A stretch of DNA of 64,000 nt. Source: Umbelopsis ramanniana AG (Eukaryota; Mucoromycota; Umbelopsidomycetes; Umbelopsidales; Umbelopsidaceae). How positions within the stretch are numbered: position 1 is the first letter of the stretch; every line of letters starts with the position of its first letter. The notes under the pieces were generated by a model. It searched no databases. It had not been told where the DNA came from and was given only the letters and a program-made list of their open reading frames with translations. The position numbers and the translations under genes are program-made. The stretch spans positions 372,001 through 436,000 of the forward strand of contig NW_026252089.1 in the NCBI RefSeq assembly GCF_025399195.1, read 5' to 3'. Below are positions 22,580-34,252 of the stretch, piece by piece.

Positions 22580-23580
22580 ATGACCGACAAGTATTCCAAG
22601 CTTAAAGTCAAGGAATTGCAGGGTAGGCAAACACTTTCATTCTAACTCGCATTCGGAAATTTACTCATCAACACGCGTAGAGTTGTTGCAGAAGCACGGC
22701 CTGCCACATTCGGGTAAGAAGGATGAGTTAATTGACCGATTGGTCAAACATGACGAGAAAAAGATGGATGATTTGGCATTGGAAGAGGAGTTCGGCAATT
22801 TGGAAGAATTCGACGAAGCGAAATTAGAGTGAGTATACTGTCATTGTGGGATCTTGCCATTTTTCACAACCCTGACCTGTTCCTTCAGAGAACTAGCACA
22901 GGATCCGGAATTTAAAGCTATGCAAGCCGTTGATACCGAAAAGCAGAACACAGCACCGAAAGTTGAAAAAACAGAGGAGATAAAAGAACCAGAGGTGCAA
23001 GTCAAGCCTGGCAGCGAGTTTAAATTCACCCCCATCAAGTTTGATGCTCCAGCCGACTCCACTGCCACTACCGACGCAGCCGCTAAATCAGAGGCTGAGA
23101 AACGGCTGGAAAGAGCTAAGCGATTTGGCGTACCAGTCAAGGACGAGGTCAAGAAAGAGCTTCGTGCACAAAAGTTTGGAGGCAACAACGCACCAGAAAC
23201 TGAACAACCAAAATCGCCCTCTCCAGCTGCTGCCAAACCCGCTCAGGTAAGGATTCAACTATCCAATTTTTTTCCTAGATCTCAGCGACTAACGAGCGAA
23301 CATTAGACGGATGAGGCTCTGAAAAAGAGAGCTGAGCGATTTGGTCTACCTACAAAGACTCAAAAACCTGCTGGCGGAAAGGTTGCTCAAAATAAACCTG
23401 CACCTGTGTTGGATCCAATTGAAGAAGAAAAGAAGCGAAAGCGCGCAGAGCGATTCGGTAGTAAACCTGAAGAGTCGGTACGTACCAAACTGAATGATTT
23501 AAAGTGTAACACGCCCTGAGTTTTTCACAATATTAATCATCATCCCCTTGTAACAGGTTAAAAAGACCAAGGTAGAATGA
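22580..23580 (+). CDS. THO1: SAP-domain mRNA export protein THO1/SARNP
   Basis: Tho1/SARNP/CIP29 binds nucleic acid and associates with the TREX mRNA export machinery. Exons are 22580-22622, 22681-22828, 22889-23246, 23307-23477 and 23557-23580, encoding 247 residues. An N-terminal SAP domain (about 5-42) reads SKLKVKELQELLQKHGLPHS then GKKDELIDRLV, followed by an acidic stretch. The C-terminal half carries three copies of the family RA(K/E)RFG motif: RAKRFGVP, RAERFGLP and RAERFGSK. These motifs stimulate the Sub2/UAP56 helicase in homologues. The protein ends in basic KKTKVE. The last exon is only eight codons with its stop. The length matches fungal Tho1 proteins. ATG 22580 has a favourable ACCACC context. 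Confidence 0.9.
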
Positions 23581-23773
23581 TGATAAGGATGTTGTTTTTG
23601 AGCTCTAAAATTAAAAGGATCAAAGTATACAATGAAAGATGATGTAGTATGGTTTTTGAATAGTTATATTATATATAAAATGATGATACTATGGAATTCG
23701 TTGTTAATTTTCAACTCACATTTTTTTTTTGTCTTTTTTTTTCATACCGCTCACATTCCCAACCCATTGTCTT

Positions 23774-25174
23774 ATGAGACTCAAGCTAGGTAATGCTGCG
23801 TACGCATAGTGACCACCAGCATGTTACAATTCCGGATCTAATGCTTTCACTCCAGCATGTTGCCAATTTGCGCCAACATGGCGTGAGCCACAACGCAATA
23901 TGGAGCTTGCCGACCTTTTGCTAAAACGGTAGGCTGCGGTAGCTGCGTTTTAATAACCTTCAATAGCCTGACGCTCTACCTGCATATAGATATACCCCCG
24001 GCGACATGGATGTGTTGGTTTTGCCCGAGATGGCCTTTACAGGTCAGTTAGCTGCATCATCGGCTTCTGGATTGTGTGTCACTCCGGCTATTGTATTCGG
24101 TCCGTTATCTAACCTTTTCATTATCTTTTGTCTGATTCCGTAGGATACTGCTTTAAATCTGCAGAAGATATACATCCTTTTGCGGAAGATAGAACAATGG
24201 GAAAAACAGTACAATGGGCAGCAAAACAAGGTACGTTGAGTGGCTCAAAGATATGCAATGTTATTACACTTTTGCTCAGCCAAATTGGCCAAAGTGTGAA
24301 AGTAAACTTGCTATATTTCTGAGATACACAGGAGATTTCGCTAATTGAAACATGGCCCATCTGCTTTGCGTCCTTTAGCAATACGCCTCAATGCGTTCGT
24401 GATGGTTGGTTACCCTGAAGTCGTCTATGGTAAGTTCTCTGCCCTGTCATAACCCACGTCACGATTTAGGTTAACAATGCGTGAAAAGATGGTCCAGATG
24501 AGCCCCCAGTATACTATAATAGTGCGTGCTTGGTTGACAGACAAGGGAATGTGGTGACAACATATCAAAAGACCTTTTTATATGAAGTGGACGAGGCCTG
24601 GGCTCAGGAAGGTCCTGGATTCAAATCCATGTACATTGAAGGTTTAGGACAGGTAAGGAATGATTGGAACAAAATTTTTATATTCAAGACGTCTCATTGA
24701 GCATTCATTCATATACTATAGGTGGGACTTGGCATTTGTATGGATCTCAACCCTTATCAATTCAAGACAAGTTTTCATGACTACGAATTTGCAAAGTTCC
24801 ATATGGAGCAGAACACCGAACTTCTGCTATGCTGTATGGCATGGGTAGGAAGCAAGAGTGAGGATGAGGAAAAGCACTTATCTACCATAGAATATTGGGC
24901 AATACGAATGTCGCCTATGCTTGACCGAAAACCTCTTACAAGGCAAGGTACTGTCTTCGTAGCCAGCAACCGGCATGGGCTTGAAGAAGGCAAGTTAGAA
25001 CCATTTGCTACAGCGTTTCGGTCATGTTGATAACCAAACTCTCTAGGTGTTACATATGCTGGTGCAAGTTGTGTCATGCGCTTAGGTCCTCCACGACCTG
25101 TATTACTGGATTGTTTTGACAGCTCCGATACAGGTGTTCTTATTGTTGAGACTGATGTTGGAAACGAACAATAG
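23774..25174 (+). CDS. NTA1: N-terminal amidase NTA1 (carbon-nitrogen hydrolase)
   Basis: Nta1 deamidates N-terminal Asn or Gln to Asp or Glu, the first step of the Arg/N-degron route. Exons are 23774-23789, 23856-23928, 23990-24042, 24144-24230, 24379-24429, 24498-24652, 24722-24989 and 25047-25174, encoding 276 residues. The nitrilase-type Glu-Lys-Cys triad is visible: Glu in LVLPEMAFTGYCF, Lys in YQKTFLYEVD and Cys in LGICMDLNPYQF. The last is the family-specific Nta1 motif. Other blocks are ACCQFAPTWREP at the start and VMVGYPEVVY. The seventh intron (24990-25046) has a GC donor. The protein is shorter than yeast Nta1 (457 aa) but like many fungal homologues. MAD2 follows 227 bp downstream on the same strand. 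Confidence 0.9.
24990..25046 (+). other. GC-AG intron in NTA1
   Basis: This 57-nt intron begins GCAAGTTAG after exon ending AAG and ends CTCTAG. Without its removal the frame stops before the conserved C-terminal VTYAGASCVM strand. Confidence 0.85.
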
Positions 25175-25401
25175 CATACCATCATCTCCTCCTGTACATA
25201 GCTGAAAATAACACTATTGGAAGTTGTTCATATAATAAGGATATTATAGATAGGGATCTTGCTTCATAAAGGCATATTGTTAAGAAATGGTATTTTGACG
25301 AGCAGGTTTTTTTAAAAAAAAAATGGCAAGCAGAGAAAATAATTTTGGCGAAATTACCTGCAAAGCTAGTCGGGACAGGCAGGACCTCTGCGTTTTTGAT
25401 C

Positions 25402-26397
25402 ATGGAAGGTTCCACCATTACTTTGGATGGATCGATCGGCCTGGTGGTGGAGTTTTTCAGTGAGTTGTACTGCATGCATTTATGCCATAAGGTGAATGCC
25501 ATGGTTAACCTTTTACCATAGACTATAGCGTGAACAGGTAAATTCAACGCACGCGTCCCAACCGCTGTTGCCAGGTTGACGACGTAAATTCATAATTAAC
25601 TTTCAATCCTTCGTCTCGACCTCGACGTTCTTTTTCCTCGCCGCTTTAGTATTCTGTTCCAAAGAGCCGTTTATCCTCCAGAAGACTTCACGGTCAAGAA
25701 GAAATATGGACTCAATATTTTGGTGACCATCAACGACGAGCTTCAGCTGTACATGAAGCAAGTGTGTAGCCAGCTGGAAGGTATGCAAGCTGCTCATTGG
25801 TTTTAGATCTCCCACAATCACTAATATCAATCGTCGTTTTTCAGCGTGGTTGACGCCAGGCAAGATTAGCAAATTGGTTCTAGTCATTAAAGATAAAGAC
25901 ACAGCAGAGGTCGTGGAGCGATGGCAGTTTGATATCCACGTACATGATAAATCAGATCAAGCCGGGTATGTGTTGACAATGCCATGAGCCGACTATGCCT
26001 GCCATCAGCTAGATCGATTATTAACCCTCATATTATGGATTTAGGGCAATGACGATGACCACCACTAAGTCGCCAGAAGAGATCTATAAAGAAATACAAG
26101 CTATCATGCGACAAATTACCGCCAGTGTCACATTCTTGCCGATCCTTGAAGATAAATGTAAGAGAGGAGCAGCAATATTGTGAGGGCAATAACTACCATG
26201 ACTGACTTCCACAAATGACAGGTACATTTAATATCCTGGTGTATGCCGATGAAGATGTGCAAGTCCCAACCACATGGGAAGATAGCGATCCCAATCTTAT
26301 TGCTGGTGGTGGAGAGCACGTCAAGCTGCGATCATTCGATACATCAATGCACAAAATAGACGCTCTGGTTGCCTATCGCGTTATGGACGATGCCTAA
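25402..26397 (+). CDS. MAD2: Spindle checkpoint protein MAD2 (HORMA domain)
   Basis: Mad2 binds Cdc20 at unattached kinetochores and blocks the anaphase-promoting complex. Exons are 25402-25459, 25522-25537, 25650-25780, 25845-25965, 26045-26157 and 26222-26397, encoding 204 residues, the usual length. The HORMA domain fills the protein: ITLDGSIGLVVEFFNYSVN, then ILFQRAVYPPEDF and VKKKYGLNILVT, a central block including WLTPGKISKLVLV and VERWQFDIHV, and the safety-belt end FNILVYADEDVQVP, WEDSDPNLI and VKLRSFDTSMHKID. The second exon is only 16 nt; it is required to bridge the first helix and its phases fit exactly. MAD2 converges on VPS4 with 247 bp between stops. Confidence 0.95.
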
Positions 26398-26644
26398 CCG
26401 TTGTCCAACCAACACCTGTAGAGTATATATACACACGACACAACCAAGACAAACAGGCCATATGATGTAAAAAAACGAAAAGCGAATAATAAAACAGACA
26501 CACAAACACATGGGACGACATGAGGGAGAACAAGATAAAAGAGTGGGAAGAAAAAGAAAAGAGTCGTTATCTCCACGAGCGAATCTACTGTATAACACAC
26601 ATTCATGCAGTTCTGTGTACTTCATTAATTTGAATAAACCCTAT

Positions 26645-28783
26645 TTAACCTTCTTGACCTGTAGTAAACAAAAGGAAGGTTAGTAAAAACAACGCCAAAT
26701 GTGTGGAGATACCAAATGAAATTGATACATTACCAAAGTCGTTCGTAAACTTGGTATGCTGTTCAATGTCTTGTTCATTGACAGTCGGTCGAGCAGTTTG
26801 GACAGCTCGAATGAAATCTTGCAACACCAGATCAGGTTCAAGCAGTTCATCCGCCTTGATATCCATCCAAGACATCTCTACTGCGTCAGGGTCACCTGGC
26901 GAGCATGGGGTCCAATGAGGAGTATTCTCGTTGGGATCGGCTCTTGAGGGAGCAAGAAGCTATAAGCAAGCAAAATGTCAGCGGATTGTCATGTCACCTA
27001 TAACGTTATCCTCTTCGTGGACTTACGCGCTTGAAATGTGTAGCGGTTTGCACCTTACGAACAGGTTGCATCAATGCATCACGGACAACGACAGCAATAT
27101 CGGAACCAGAATAACTAGACAAACAAACCAATATCAATATAAATATAAATACATGCCAATAACCCACTCTACCTCCTGTACTTACCCATCTGTTCGGTCA
27201 CCAAGATACTTGTAGTCATTTGCCGTTAAGGTACATGGCGTAGTACCAACGTTTAACTCAAACATTTTGGAGCGTGCGTGTGCTTCAGGTAATGGGATAT
27301 ATATACGTTTCTCGAATCTGAGCAGATGATGGATATAAGTAAATGGGAGTAACAAAATGGTTTATAGATATGGACTAACCTTCGTCTTATAGCGCTATCA
27401 AGCTGCCAGGGTATGTTGGATGCACCTAGGACTAGAACACCGTCGGTTTCATTTCCAACGCCATTCATTTGCACAAGGAATTCAGTCTTGATTCTTCGTG
27501 ACGCTTCTGACTCGCCTTCTCCTCGTGTACCACAGAGTGAATCAACTTCGTCAATGAAAATAATGGCTGGTTTGTTTTCGCGAGCCATTTTGAACAATTG
27601 TTTGACAAGTCTGAGTAGAACGTGTTTAAGCTGATACAATTCATCGGTGGCTGGAACATAAAATGTTTCACTAACCTTTCACTCTCGCCCATCCATTTCG
27701 ATACCAGATCAGAAGAGGATACAGAAAAGAAAGTACTGTCGGCTTCGGTGGCGACAGCCTTTGCCAAGTACGATTTACCCGTTCCGGGAGGTCCGTACAA
27801 GAGAATACCTCTCCAAGGTACACGTTTTCCAGTAAATAGATGAGGGAACTTAATGGGTAAGATGACAGCTTCCTTGAGAGCTTCTTTTGCTCCATCCAAA
27901 CCAGCCACGTCTTCCCAGCGCACATTTGGTTTTTCCGACAAAATGGCACCTAAAGGGTAGGGAAACCATTGGTTAACCATGTTGAGAATGGAAAAAAAAA
28001 AAAAAACCAAATTTTGGTTTCAATCAATTATCATACCAGTCAAACCAGCACGCAGTTTCTTCAAATCGGCATCATCCTCATCCTCATCGCCTCCCTTTTT
28101 ACCACTACTGCAAGGAAAAACAAAATAGGGTTCAGATAAGCAGATTGGTACATGTTGAAGATGTTTCTTTAAAAAATAGGTATACCTTTTGGTGGGGCTT
28201 CTGTCTCCTCCATTGGCACGCATAGGTTTCTTCTCCTTTTCTTCACCTTGCTTTCGGATAGCCTCCTTCAGTAGCTCAGCACGTTGCAAGTATTCAAAGA
28301 ACCTCTTCTTCACAGTTTCTTTTGCCCTTGGGTTCTTTTCATCTTTAAAATGACCAATTGCATCAACAAAAAGCACTTTGTGTCCAATGTGGCAGCGCAT
28401 ACGTCTCTCATTGCGGCAAGCATGGGTCTGATGCTTTCCAGAATCCGACGCATTTCTGCGTCACTTTCCCGTTTGGTACCCCATGACGACGGACATGAAC
28501 TCGATCCTCAGACAGATAGTACTTACATTTCAGGGCCAGTTGAAAGTGCTCAAGGGCACTGTGGTAGAGCTCGACGGCCTCAGGGTAATTCTGATTCTGA
28601 TCGGCTTCCGTAGCAAGCTTGACGATTTCGAATCCTTTCTGTTATTGTAAGTTTACAGGAACGAGTACAGATAACAAGTCGTTAGTGACTCTCCATGGTA
28701 TCTCTAAACACTATGATAAACTGAGCTTGGGCGGCCCTGAGGTGTGACGTAAAAACTCTTACCTCCCGGAAGTTGTTAGACAT
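26645..28783 (-). CDS. VPS4: ESCRT-III disassembly ATPase VPS4
   Basis: Vps4 is the AAA ATPase that remodels ESCRT-III in multivesicular-body sorting, cytokinesis and membrane repair. Exons (minus) are 28783-28763, 28638-28527, 28342-28186, 28107-28037, 27949-27676, 27610-27380, 27317-27186, 27114-27027, 26959-26734 and 26658-26645, encoding 441 residues. The N-terminal MIT domain (about 1-80) shows [20 protein letters not shown] and [13 protein letters not shown]. The AAA core has Walker A GPPGTGKS (K179) and Walker [11 protein letters not shown] (E233), the same residue numbers as yeast Vps4. It also has arginine fingers in SAIRRRFEKR, and the beta/Vps4 C-terminal region ending in FTNDFGQEG. 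The last exon encodes just the end of that helix. This is the single best-conserved protein in the window. Confidence 0.97.
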
Positions 28784-29936
28784 GCGATGAATGAATGAAG
28801 CTCAAAGCGGAGCCTGGTTGGGAGGAACCTGTGAGGAGGGGACGTTTCAAACACCGACCCTATGGGACACCTACGTCATTTCTCTGTTGGATTTCACAGA
28901 TGCAATTCAAGAGTATGGGGCATTTTTGACGTGGTCGTGTTCTGGTGGCGGCTACCAACACGCGCTATTCTCTCACCCGCGTTAAAAAAATAAATATGAA
29001 CGACTTTTTGCTTCATACCATATATTTTTACATTTGTATTTATCCAAATAAACGCAAGTTGCAACATCCTGCTTTCAGCAATATCATCACAACCTCTGAC
29101 GCCATTGGCCGACACTGTCAATAGCGGACGATGAACTTGGGGCCCTTGGAATGGGAAGCGGGCGGGGATCGAGAATGAACTGCAAAGTGGCAAAAATGGC
29201 GCGCAATCGTATTTTTAGAGTAGTCCCGCTCCCTTCGCTTGTGACTACCAAACTGCTAGGAAGGCAGTGGCCATGAAACAAAAGCCTTCGTTGGACAACA
29301 GGTAAAACCATATCCGGACAGTGTGGATTCAACACAAACATTGCCGGAAAATCAACGATGCTTTGGTTTTTGTGTGAAAGCGAGGACAGCGGAACCAAAC
29401 GATCTCGAAGGTTCTAATCTGTATTCTAGCGAAATCCAAGCGATGATGAAATGCTCGTGGGTGGAGTGCCATTAGCAGTATGGCTTCTAATCACTACGGG
29501 GGAATTGTGGCTCTAACTTGGCCATCTTACTGAATAAGGCAATGGCGGTCACAGCTGTTCAATCTCTGGCTTGGCAATCCTAGTGGAAAAGGAGGTTCAA
29601 ATAGTTAAATTGCTTGGGCATCTGAAACAAATCAACTCACTTCTCCTTGGGAAATTATTAGGATGGCTTCTACGGTTTGGTTTCATAGAAAAGCGATGTG
29701 GCTGGAAACGGAGACCGAGGCAAAATATGGAGGTGGAAGAACGTGTTACAAGCAGTGGATATAGGAAGGCTGAAGGTGTAGTACCACCAAAATTTGCCAA
29801 ATGCAGCAATAATGCATACATCCAATGACATAAGGTTCTATCGGCGTGGGCACCCACTCCCAACCCTTTGTTCAAAGTATAAAAGCCCGGCCATTCTGCA
29901 CTTCATTTTATCCTCATCAATCACATTATATCAAAC
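28784..29936. other. Intergenic spacer, 1.15 kb
   Basis: This is the promoter side of VPS4 and of the CipC-like gene, which are transcribed away from each other. A TGACGTAA half-CRE-like octamer lies at about 28744-28751, in the first VPS4 intron. Small open frames here have no recognisable domain. Confidence 0.5.
29878..29885 (+). promoter_or_regulatory. TATA box of the CipC-like gene
   Basis: TATAAAAG sits 52 bp before the ATG, giving a leader of roughly 20-30 nt if initiation is about 30 bp downstream. A CCAAT pentamer lies 56 bp further upstream (29822-29826). This is the clearest core promoter in the window and suits a strongly inducible gene. Confidence 0.7.
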
Positions 29937-30251
29937 ATGGGTCTTTTCGATACTTTCTCTCAACACCACGACGAAGTCTACAACACTGAAGGTCACAAGT
30001 CTAGCTGGAGCCACGAACTTATTGGTGGAGCCGCTGGTTTCGCTGCCATGAAGGCCTATGAAGCCAAGGAGGCCAGAGAAGGCAAGCCCCAGAGCCATGC
30101 TTTCGCCAAGGAGCTCATTGCTGGTATTGCTGCCGCTGAAGCTGACAAGCTCTTCGAGACCAAGGGTCTTAACTTCATTGACCGCGAGAAGGCCAAGCAC
30201 GAAGCCAAGAACAATGCTATCAAGATGTACGAGGAGAAGTACGAGCAGTAA
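29937..30251 (+). CDS. CipC-like stress-response protein (DUF3759)
   Basis: This 104-residue, intronless cytosolic protein belongs to the CipC family, first noted in Aspergillus nidulans as concanamycin-induced and often abundant under stress or infection. Conserved blocks are all present: HKSSWSHELIGGAAGFAAMK, the middle helix HAFAKELIAGIAAAEADKL and the C-terminal FIDREKAKHEAKNNA. It has no signal peptide or membrane segment. The coding region is richer in GC and in C-ending codons than its neighbours, consistent with high expression. A TATA box at -52 supports regulated, strong transcription. The biochemical function is unknown throughout the family. Confidence 0.9.
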   Translation: MGLFDTFSQHHDEVYNTEGHKSSWSHELIGGAAGFAAMKAYEAKEAREGKPQSHAFAKELIAGIAAAEADKLFETKGLNFIDREKAKHEAKNNAIKMYEEKYEQ

Positions 30252-33164
30252 ATTTACCCACCATACCACTGCTGTCCGTCCTAGCTATTCTCACTGTAAA
30301 ATAGTTGTGAATATTATTCCATATCAAATATAAAAGGACACGATCTTTTTTGTAAAATTCAGACCAACGAGTGTGTGTGTGTGTTTATGAGTTTGGGTAC
30401 GCGTCTTGATCCCCAAGAAAGACGTATGTCATGTGGCGGAGGAACGGCTAAAGGATTACAGATAAGTTGTGCTGATCCCCCTTAGTGTTTTTCACTGCCC
30501 TGGGACTCTGTACTCCGTAACCCCATATCATAAAATGGACCGAGAAAGAGAGCTTCGTCATGAAGGCTCCTCTCCTATGCTCTTGCGTCATGTTTCTGAT
30601 CTTCACCAGTAAGCATCTCCAGTTTTTCAAACCCGTAACAAACAAATCGTAAGTCCTTCATCATTTTAACCAAATCATTGGCGAGCCCATAAACTAGTTC
30701 CTTGACTATGTTTCATGTTCTTCAGCACACTATGTCCGCCGATATGACGTTTTGGAATGATATAGGTCGTTGGAGTCATTCGAAAGGCAAGCCATAGGAT
30801 AGAATGTATGCCCTGACGTTCACCTACTACTGCGGTCGTTGAGACATAGGTCTGCAATGAATACCTGTTAAAATGATCAGAAACCTCATGGCAAAGTATG
30901 TTTGGAAACAGATTATTCCCAGAATTTGCTCTGTGGTTTGAGACGATTTCCCCTTATTACTCTGCGACCCAAGTAATTTACTCTCCGACTTGCTGCCTCA
31001 GCAAATGTAACGGCGTTAAAATCCAACGTGATAGATATGGGATGATGACTCGAAACGGCCAAACGCTGGTAGTGTTAAGAGCGGAGGGGGCTATTGAAGA
31101 TTTCATAGCGGTAGTCCCATGTCTAGTTGCGAATAACATGAAGGTGATAGTGATCTTTCAAAATGTCTATTGTATTCTTTAGCTGTCCGACCCTCCGAGT
31201 CTGTGCACATTACCGGCGTAACAGTGAGGTTGCTTGCTTCAGCAGGAGTTTGCTAGACGACTGAGATGTACAGTCTCCATCATTCGAATCCTGATCCACC
31301 CTGGTTCCAGATATCAGAAAGCCTGCACAGCTTCGCCTGTACGACATCTAATATCGCTCTATGCAAACATGAATAGACAGCCTCAATGCGATCAATGTGG
31401 AAGGCAGAAATAAGGAGGATGTTACGGTGACAAACCCTTTTTTGCACTGGCGGTGGAAATAGTTTTCAAGGGTAATAAACTGGGTGAAGCATCCAATAAC
31501 GCTGGTCCACTGATATCACAGACCAAGAAATCAAACCAACACAAATGCAGTTAAAAAATGCGGGAAATACTTTGTTTGTGCTTTATTTGAGAAGTACAAG
31601 CATACGTGACACCATGGTTCAGTTAAGCACCGTCGCATCCTTCACTCGCGTAGACAGTCTTGGAGAAGTCTCCCTTTTTCACCAAACTGTCCTCATTCTC
31701 CCATTGCGCCTCTACTAGCGCTGCTCCTTTCTGCTTAAAAGGCATGCTTACTGCCACATGTGTGATTATGCTAACCGAAGCTTGGCGTAAACTGTTCCTT
31801 GCCCTGGAAAGCTTAACGTTTCTAAACTACCGACGCAAAAAGCTGGTTTTGCAGCAGGCTATTTTTGCCACTGTCTTATGAGAATTATCAATGTCGTCAA
31901 GCTCTTCAAGTCCGGCTTCTTAGATAGACCTTTACTATAACAATAAATTTTAAATGGAATCAAATACATTTCAAATGCAGGAGTGTGGTCATCATTTCCT
32001 AATGGGTTTCTTTGTACTTGCCTGTCGTTTGCTGATCCGACGCATCTTAAGCGTTCCAAACCAGGTTGCTCGAGCATGTCCTTTCCATGAATCAAAATGA
32101 TGGGATCTTAACCAACACTGTAGTTTTATGTAGTATTTCATAATAAAAGATAGTTCCATTATCTTGGTTAATTCGTACCAAGAACCGCCAACCAGCCTAA
32201 AAAGGGATTTGTCACCCCATGTGTAATTGTTTTCATAGTCATGTCTCCAACCAACCGTTAAGGATTTTTGGTGCGCTTGTTACGATAAGAACAAAGACGC
32301 AAACTTGGTGAACTTCACTTCCACGCATGGACCTCCTTAGCCATGAAATGCAATATCTGGTTTATCACTCGAACTTGTTCTCCTGATTTTTCCGGGAGAA
32401 CCTTTTATGGGTGTCAGATCGACTGCCAATGAGCCTTCACTGACCTCACTTGACCAGTCCTGCCTTGCCCTGCGTTTGCCTTCTCTGTGCATTTCCAAGC
32501 CTCGTCTCGAATTGCAATTTGTATGGCTCCCCTTTGCATGCAGCTGGTGGTGTCTTTCAATGGCTTGGCGCCAAAAGTTGTCAAGGTAACTTCTTGTGCC
32601 CTGAGTACATGCGGATGACATGGCGCTTCAGTAGTGGTGGCGGGCGGAGTTAGACCTGCTTTTGAAAAATAATGCAGTGAAAGTGAAATTTATGAGTCTC
32701 CTGGCTATTTTGGAAGAGAAAACAAGCTTGTAAAAAAAGGGATGATACGGAGACGTTTCTCATGGATGATCCATACTCGATGACACCGAATTCTATCCAG
32801 GAGTTGTTTCCTGACCCCGAGAAATAATAGTGCAAACGCCCATATTTTGGGATCGAATGAAAGTTGAGTGTTTTTATAATACCATTTGTGCAATGGTGCT
32901 ACAACGCCAGCAGGCTAGAAATTCTCCAGGTGCCTCCGCCCAACTATTCTCCTTCTCTTTCTTCCCTCTTACACTTTCTTTACCATCGTAGTAAAGACAT
33001 AGGGCGCACTACTCGCTTGGGTCAAAAGCAGGCATCTCGCATCATAAAAACAAAGAAAATCGTAAAAAAAGAGACTTTACAACAGGGAACAAAAACATCC
33101 AGCTTGATTATCCCTCTCAACTTACCCCCCACAACACCCTTCTAAAAAACTTTAAAAAAAGAAG
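30252..33164. other. Large gene-poor spacer, 2.9 kb
   Basis: This is the longest stretch without a supported gene. It starts with the CipC 3' region and ends with the C/T-rich then A-rich leader of the SFP1 gene. Frames of 60-95 codons occur on both strands but none spans splice sites or shows a known motif. It has no transposase, no terminal repeats and no complete tRNA. It may be a long regulatory region for SFP1, hold a non-coding RNA, or be decayed sequence. Confidence 0.5.
30371..30384. repeat. (GT)7 microsatellite
   Basis: Seven uninterrupted GT units lie in the CipC 3' flank. Confidence 0.9.
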
Positions 33165-34252
33165 ATGCCTGCCCCCATCGAAGTGTCTTATAGCCGACGT
33201 CTAAGCTATGTCAAATACAACGATTTGAACTTGGAGTAAGTCTCACTATCTTGACAGGGCCATTGACCTCATCGGTCTTTTTAGACTAACCTCCCCCCCC
33301 CTTTCCCCCCAGTTTGCAGACAAGTTCTTTTGGACGAGAAGATGGCTTGGATAACTTTCCGTCACAAGACCTCGAGACAACATTCTGTCGAAATTTCTCA
33401 TGCTGTGGTTTAGTTTTACAAGACTTACATGACCTTCTTCAGCATTATGAAGAATCGCATGTTCGATTTGAAGATGATGATAGCTCAGCCTTGTACTCAG
33501 ATTCATGGTCCAACTCCGACTCGAGTGCTCCCAATAGTCCACAGCTGTTGAGTCGTCAACTTTCCATGGAAGCTGTCAAGAAGCGAGATGCAGATGACCT
33601 TACATCGGATGATGACATGGCTGCATTTGATACCTCTGTACTGCGGAACAACGATGAAGTGGTTGCTCAACTTTCGCCTTCCAAAAAGCTCAAACTGTCC
33701 ATCCCTACTTCTTCGTTCGCCGACGTGCCCACTGTGGCCTTATCGGACGAAGATTTTCTTGCTCAAGCCAATGCCTTGTTTGCTTCTGCTGGTATGTTGT
33801 CAACGATTTAAAAAAAGTGGCTGGCCCGGGCATATCAAATATAATCTATGTGCCATTTTTGGGAAAAAAAGGTCCTGGCGTTCACATGCTAATATTTATA
33901 ACACTTTTTAGCCAATCAATCAAATATTGATAAACCATACAAGTGCCCAGTTCAAGGATGTGATAAGGCTTACAAGAACCCAAATGGTCTCAAGTACCAT
34001 AATCAACATGGTCATTGTAATGTTATCACTGAAGAGAGTGAGCAGCTGAGCTCCAAGCCCTATCAGTGTACCATCGGTGAATGTGGCAAGCGATACAAAA
34101 ATCTGAATGGTTTGAAGTATCATATTGAACATTCCCATATGGCAGCTCTGAACAGTACGCTTGCTGCCGCAGCAGCTGTTAGCTTTGGCCCATCTCCTCT
34201 CATCACTCCAGAGACTTCTCCCCTCATGTCTTCTCTGTCTTCCATGAACTGA
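33165..34252 (+). CDS. SFP1: SFP1-like C2H2 zinc-finger transcription factor
   Basis: Sfp1 is a TOR- and PKA-responsive activator of ribosome biogenesis genes in yeast. Exons are 33165-33235, 33313-33791 and 33912-34252, encoding 296 residues. An N-terminal Sfp1-type finger reads FCRNFSCCGLVLQDLHDLL then QHYEESH (about 40-70). The two C-terminal fingers have the diagnostic linker sequence: YKCPVQGCDKAYKNPNGLKY with HNQHGH, and YQCTIGECGKRYKNLNGLKY with HIEHSH. The NGLKYH signature is particularly specific to the family. The middle is acidic and Ser-rich with a KKLKL patch. It is much shorter than S. cerevisiae Sfp1 (683 aa) but like basal fungal homologues. Its upstream region is unusually long. 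The target genes are inferred from the family. Confidence 0.88.

Noticed and set aside
25182-25547. 121-codon minus-strand frame between NTA1 and MAD2
   Set aside because: It overlaps MAD2 exons 1 and 2 on the other strand and has no recognisable domain. The MAD2 model explains this sequence fully.
28791-28985. 64-codon plus-strand frame upstream of VPS4
   Set aside because: It has no domain, and the sequence is the VPS4 promoter side. There is no evidence for coding.
31283-31300. ATTCGAATCC resembling a B box in the SFP1 upstream region
   Set aside because: Only a 4-bp stem with a 9-nt loop can form and there are no matching tRNA arms around it.
32337-32653. Overlapping frames of 60-94 codons on both strands in the SFP1 upstream region
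   Set aside because: The composition is plausible but no motif, splice pattern or family match is visible, so no gene is claimed.
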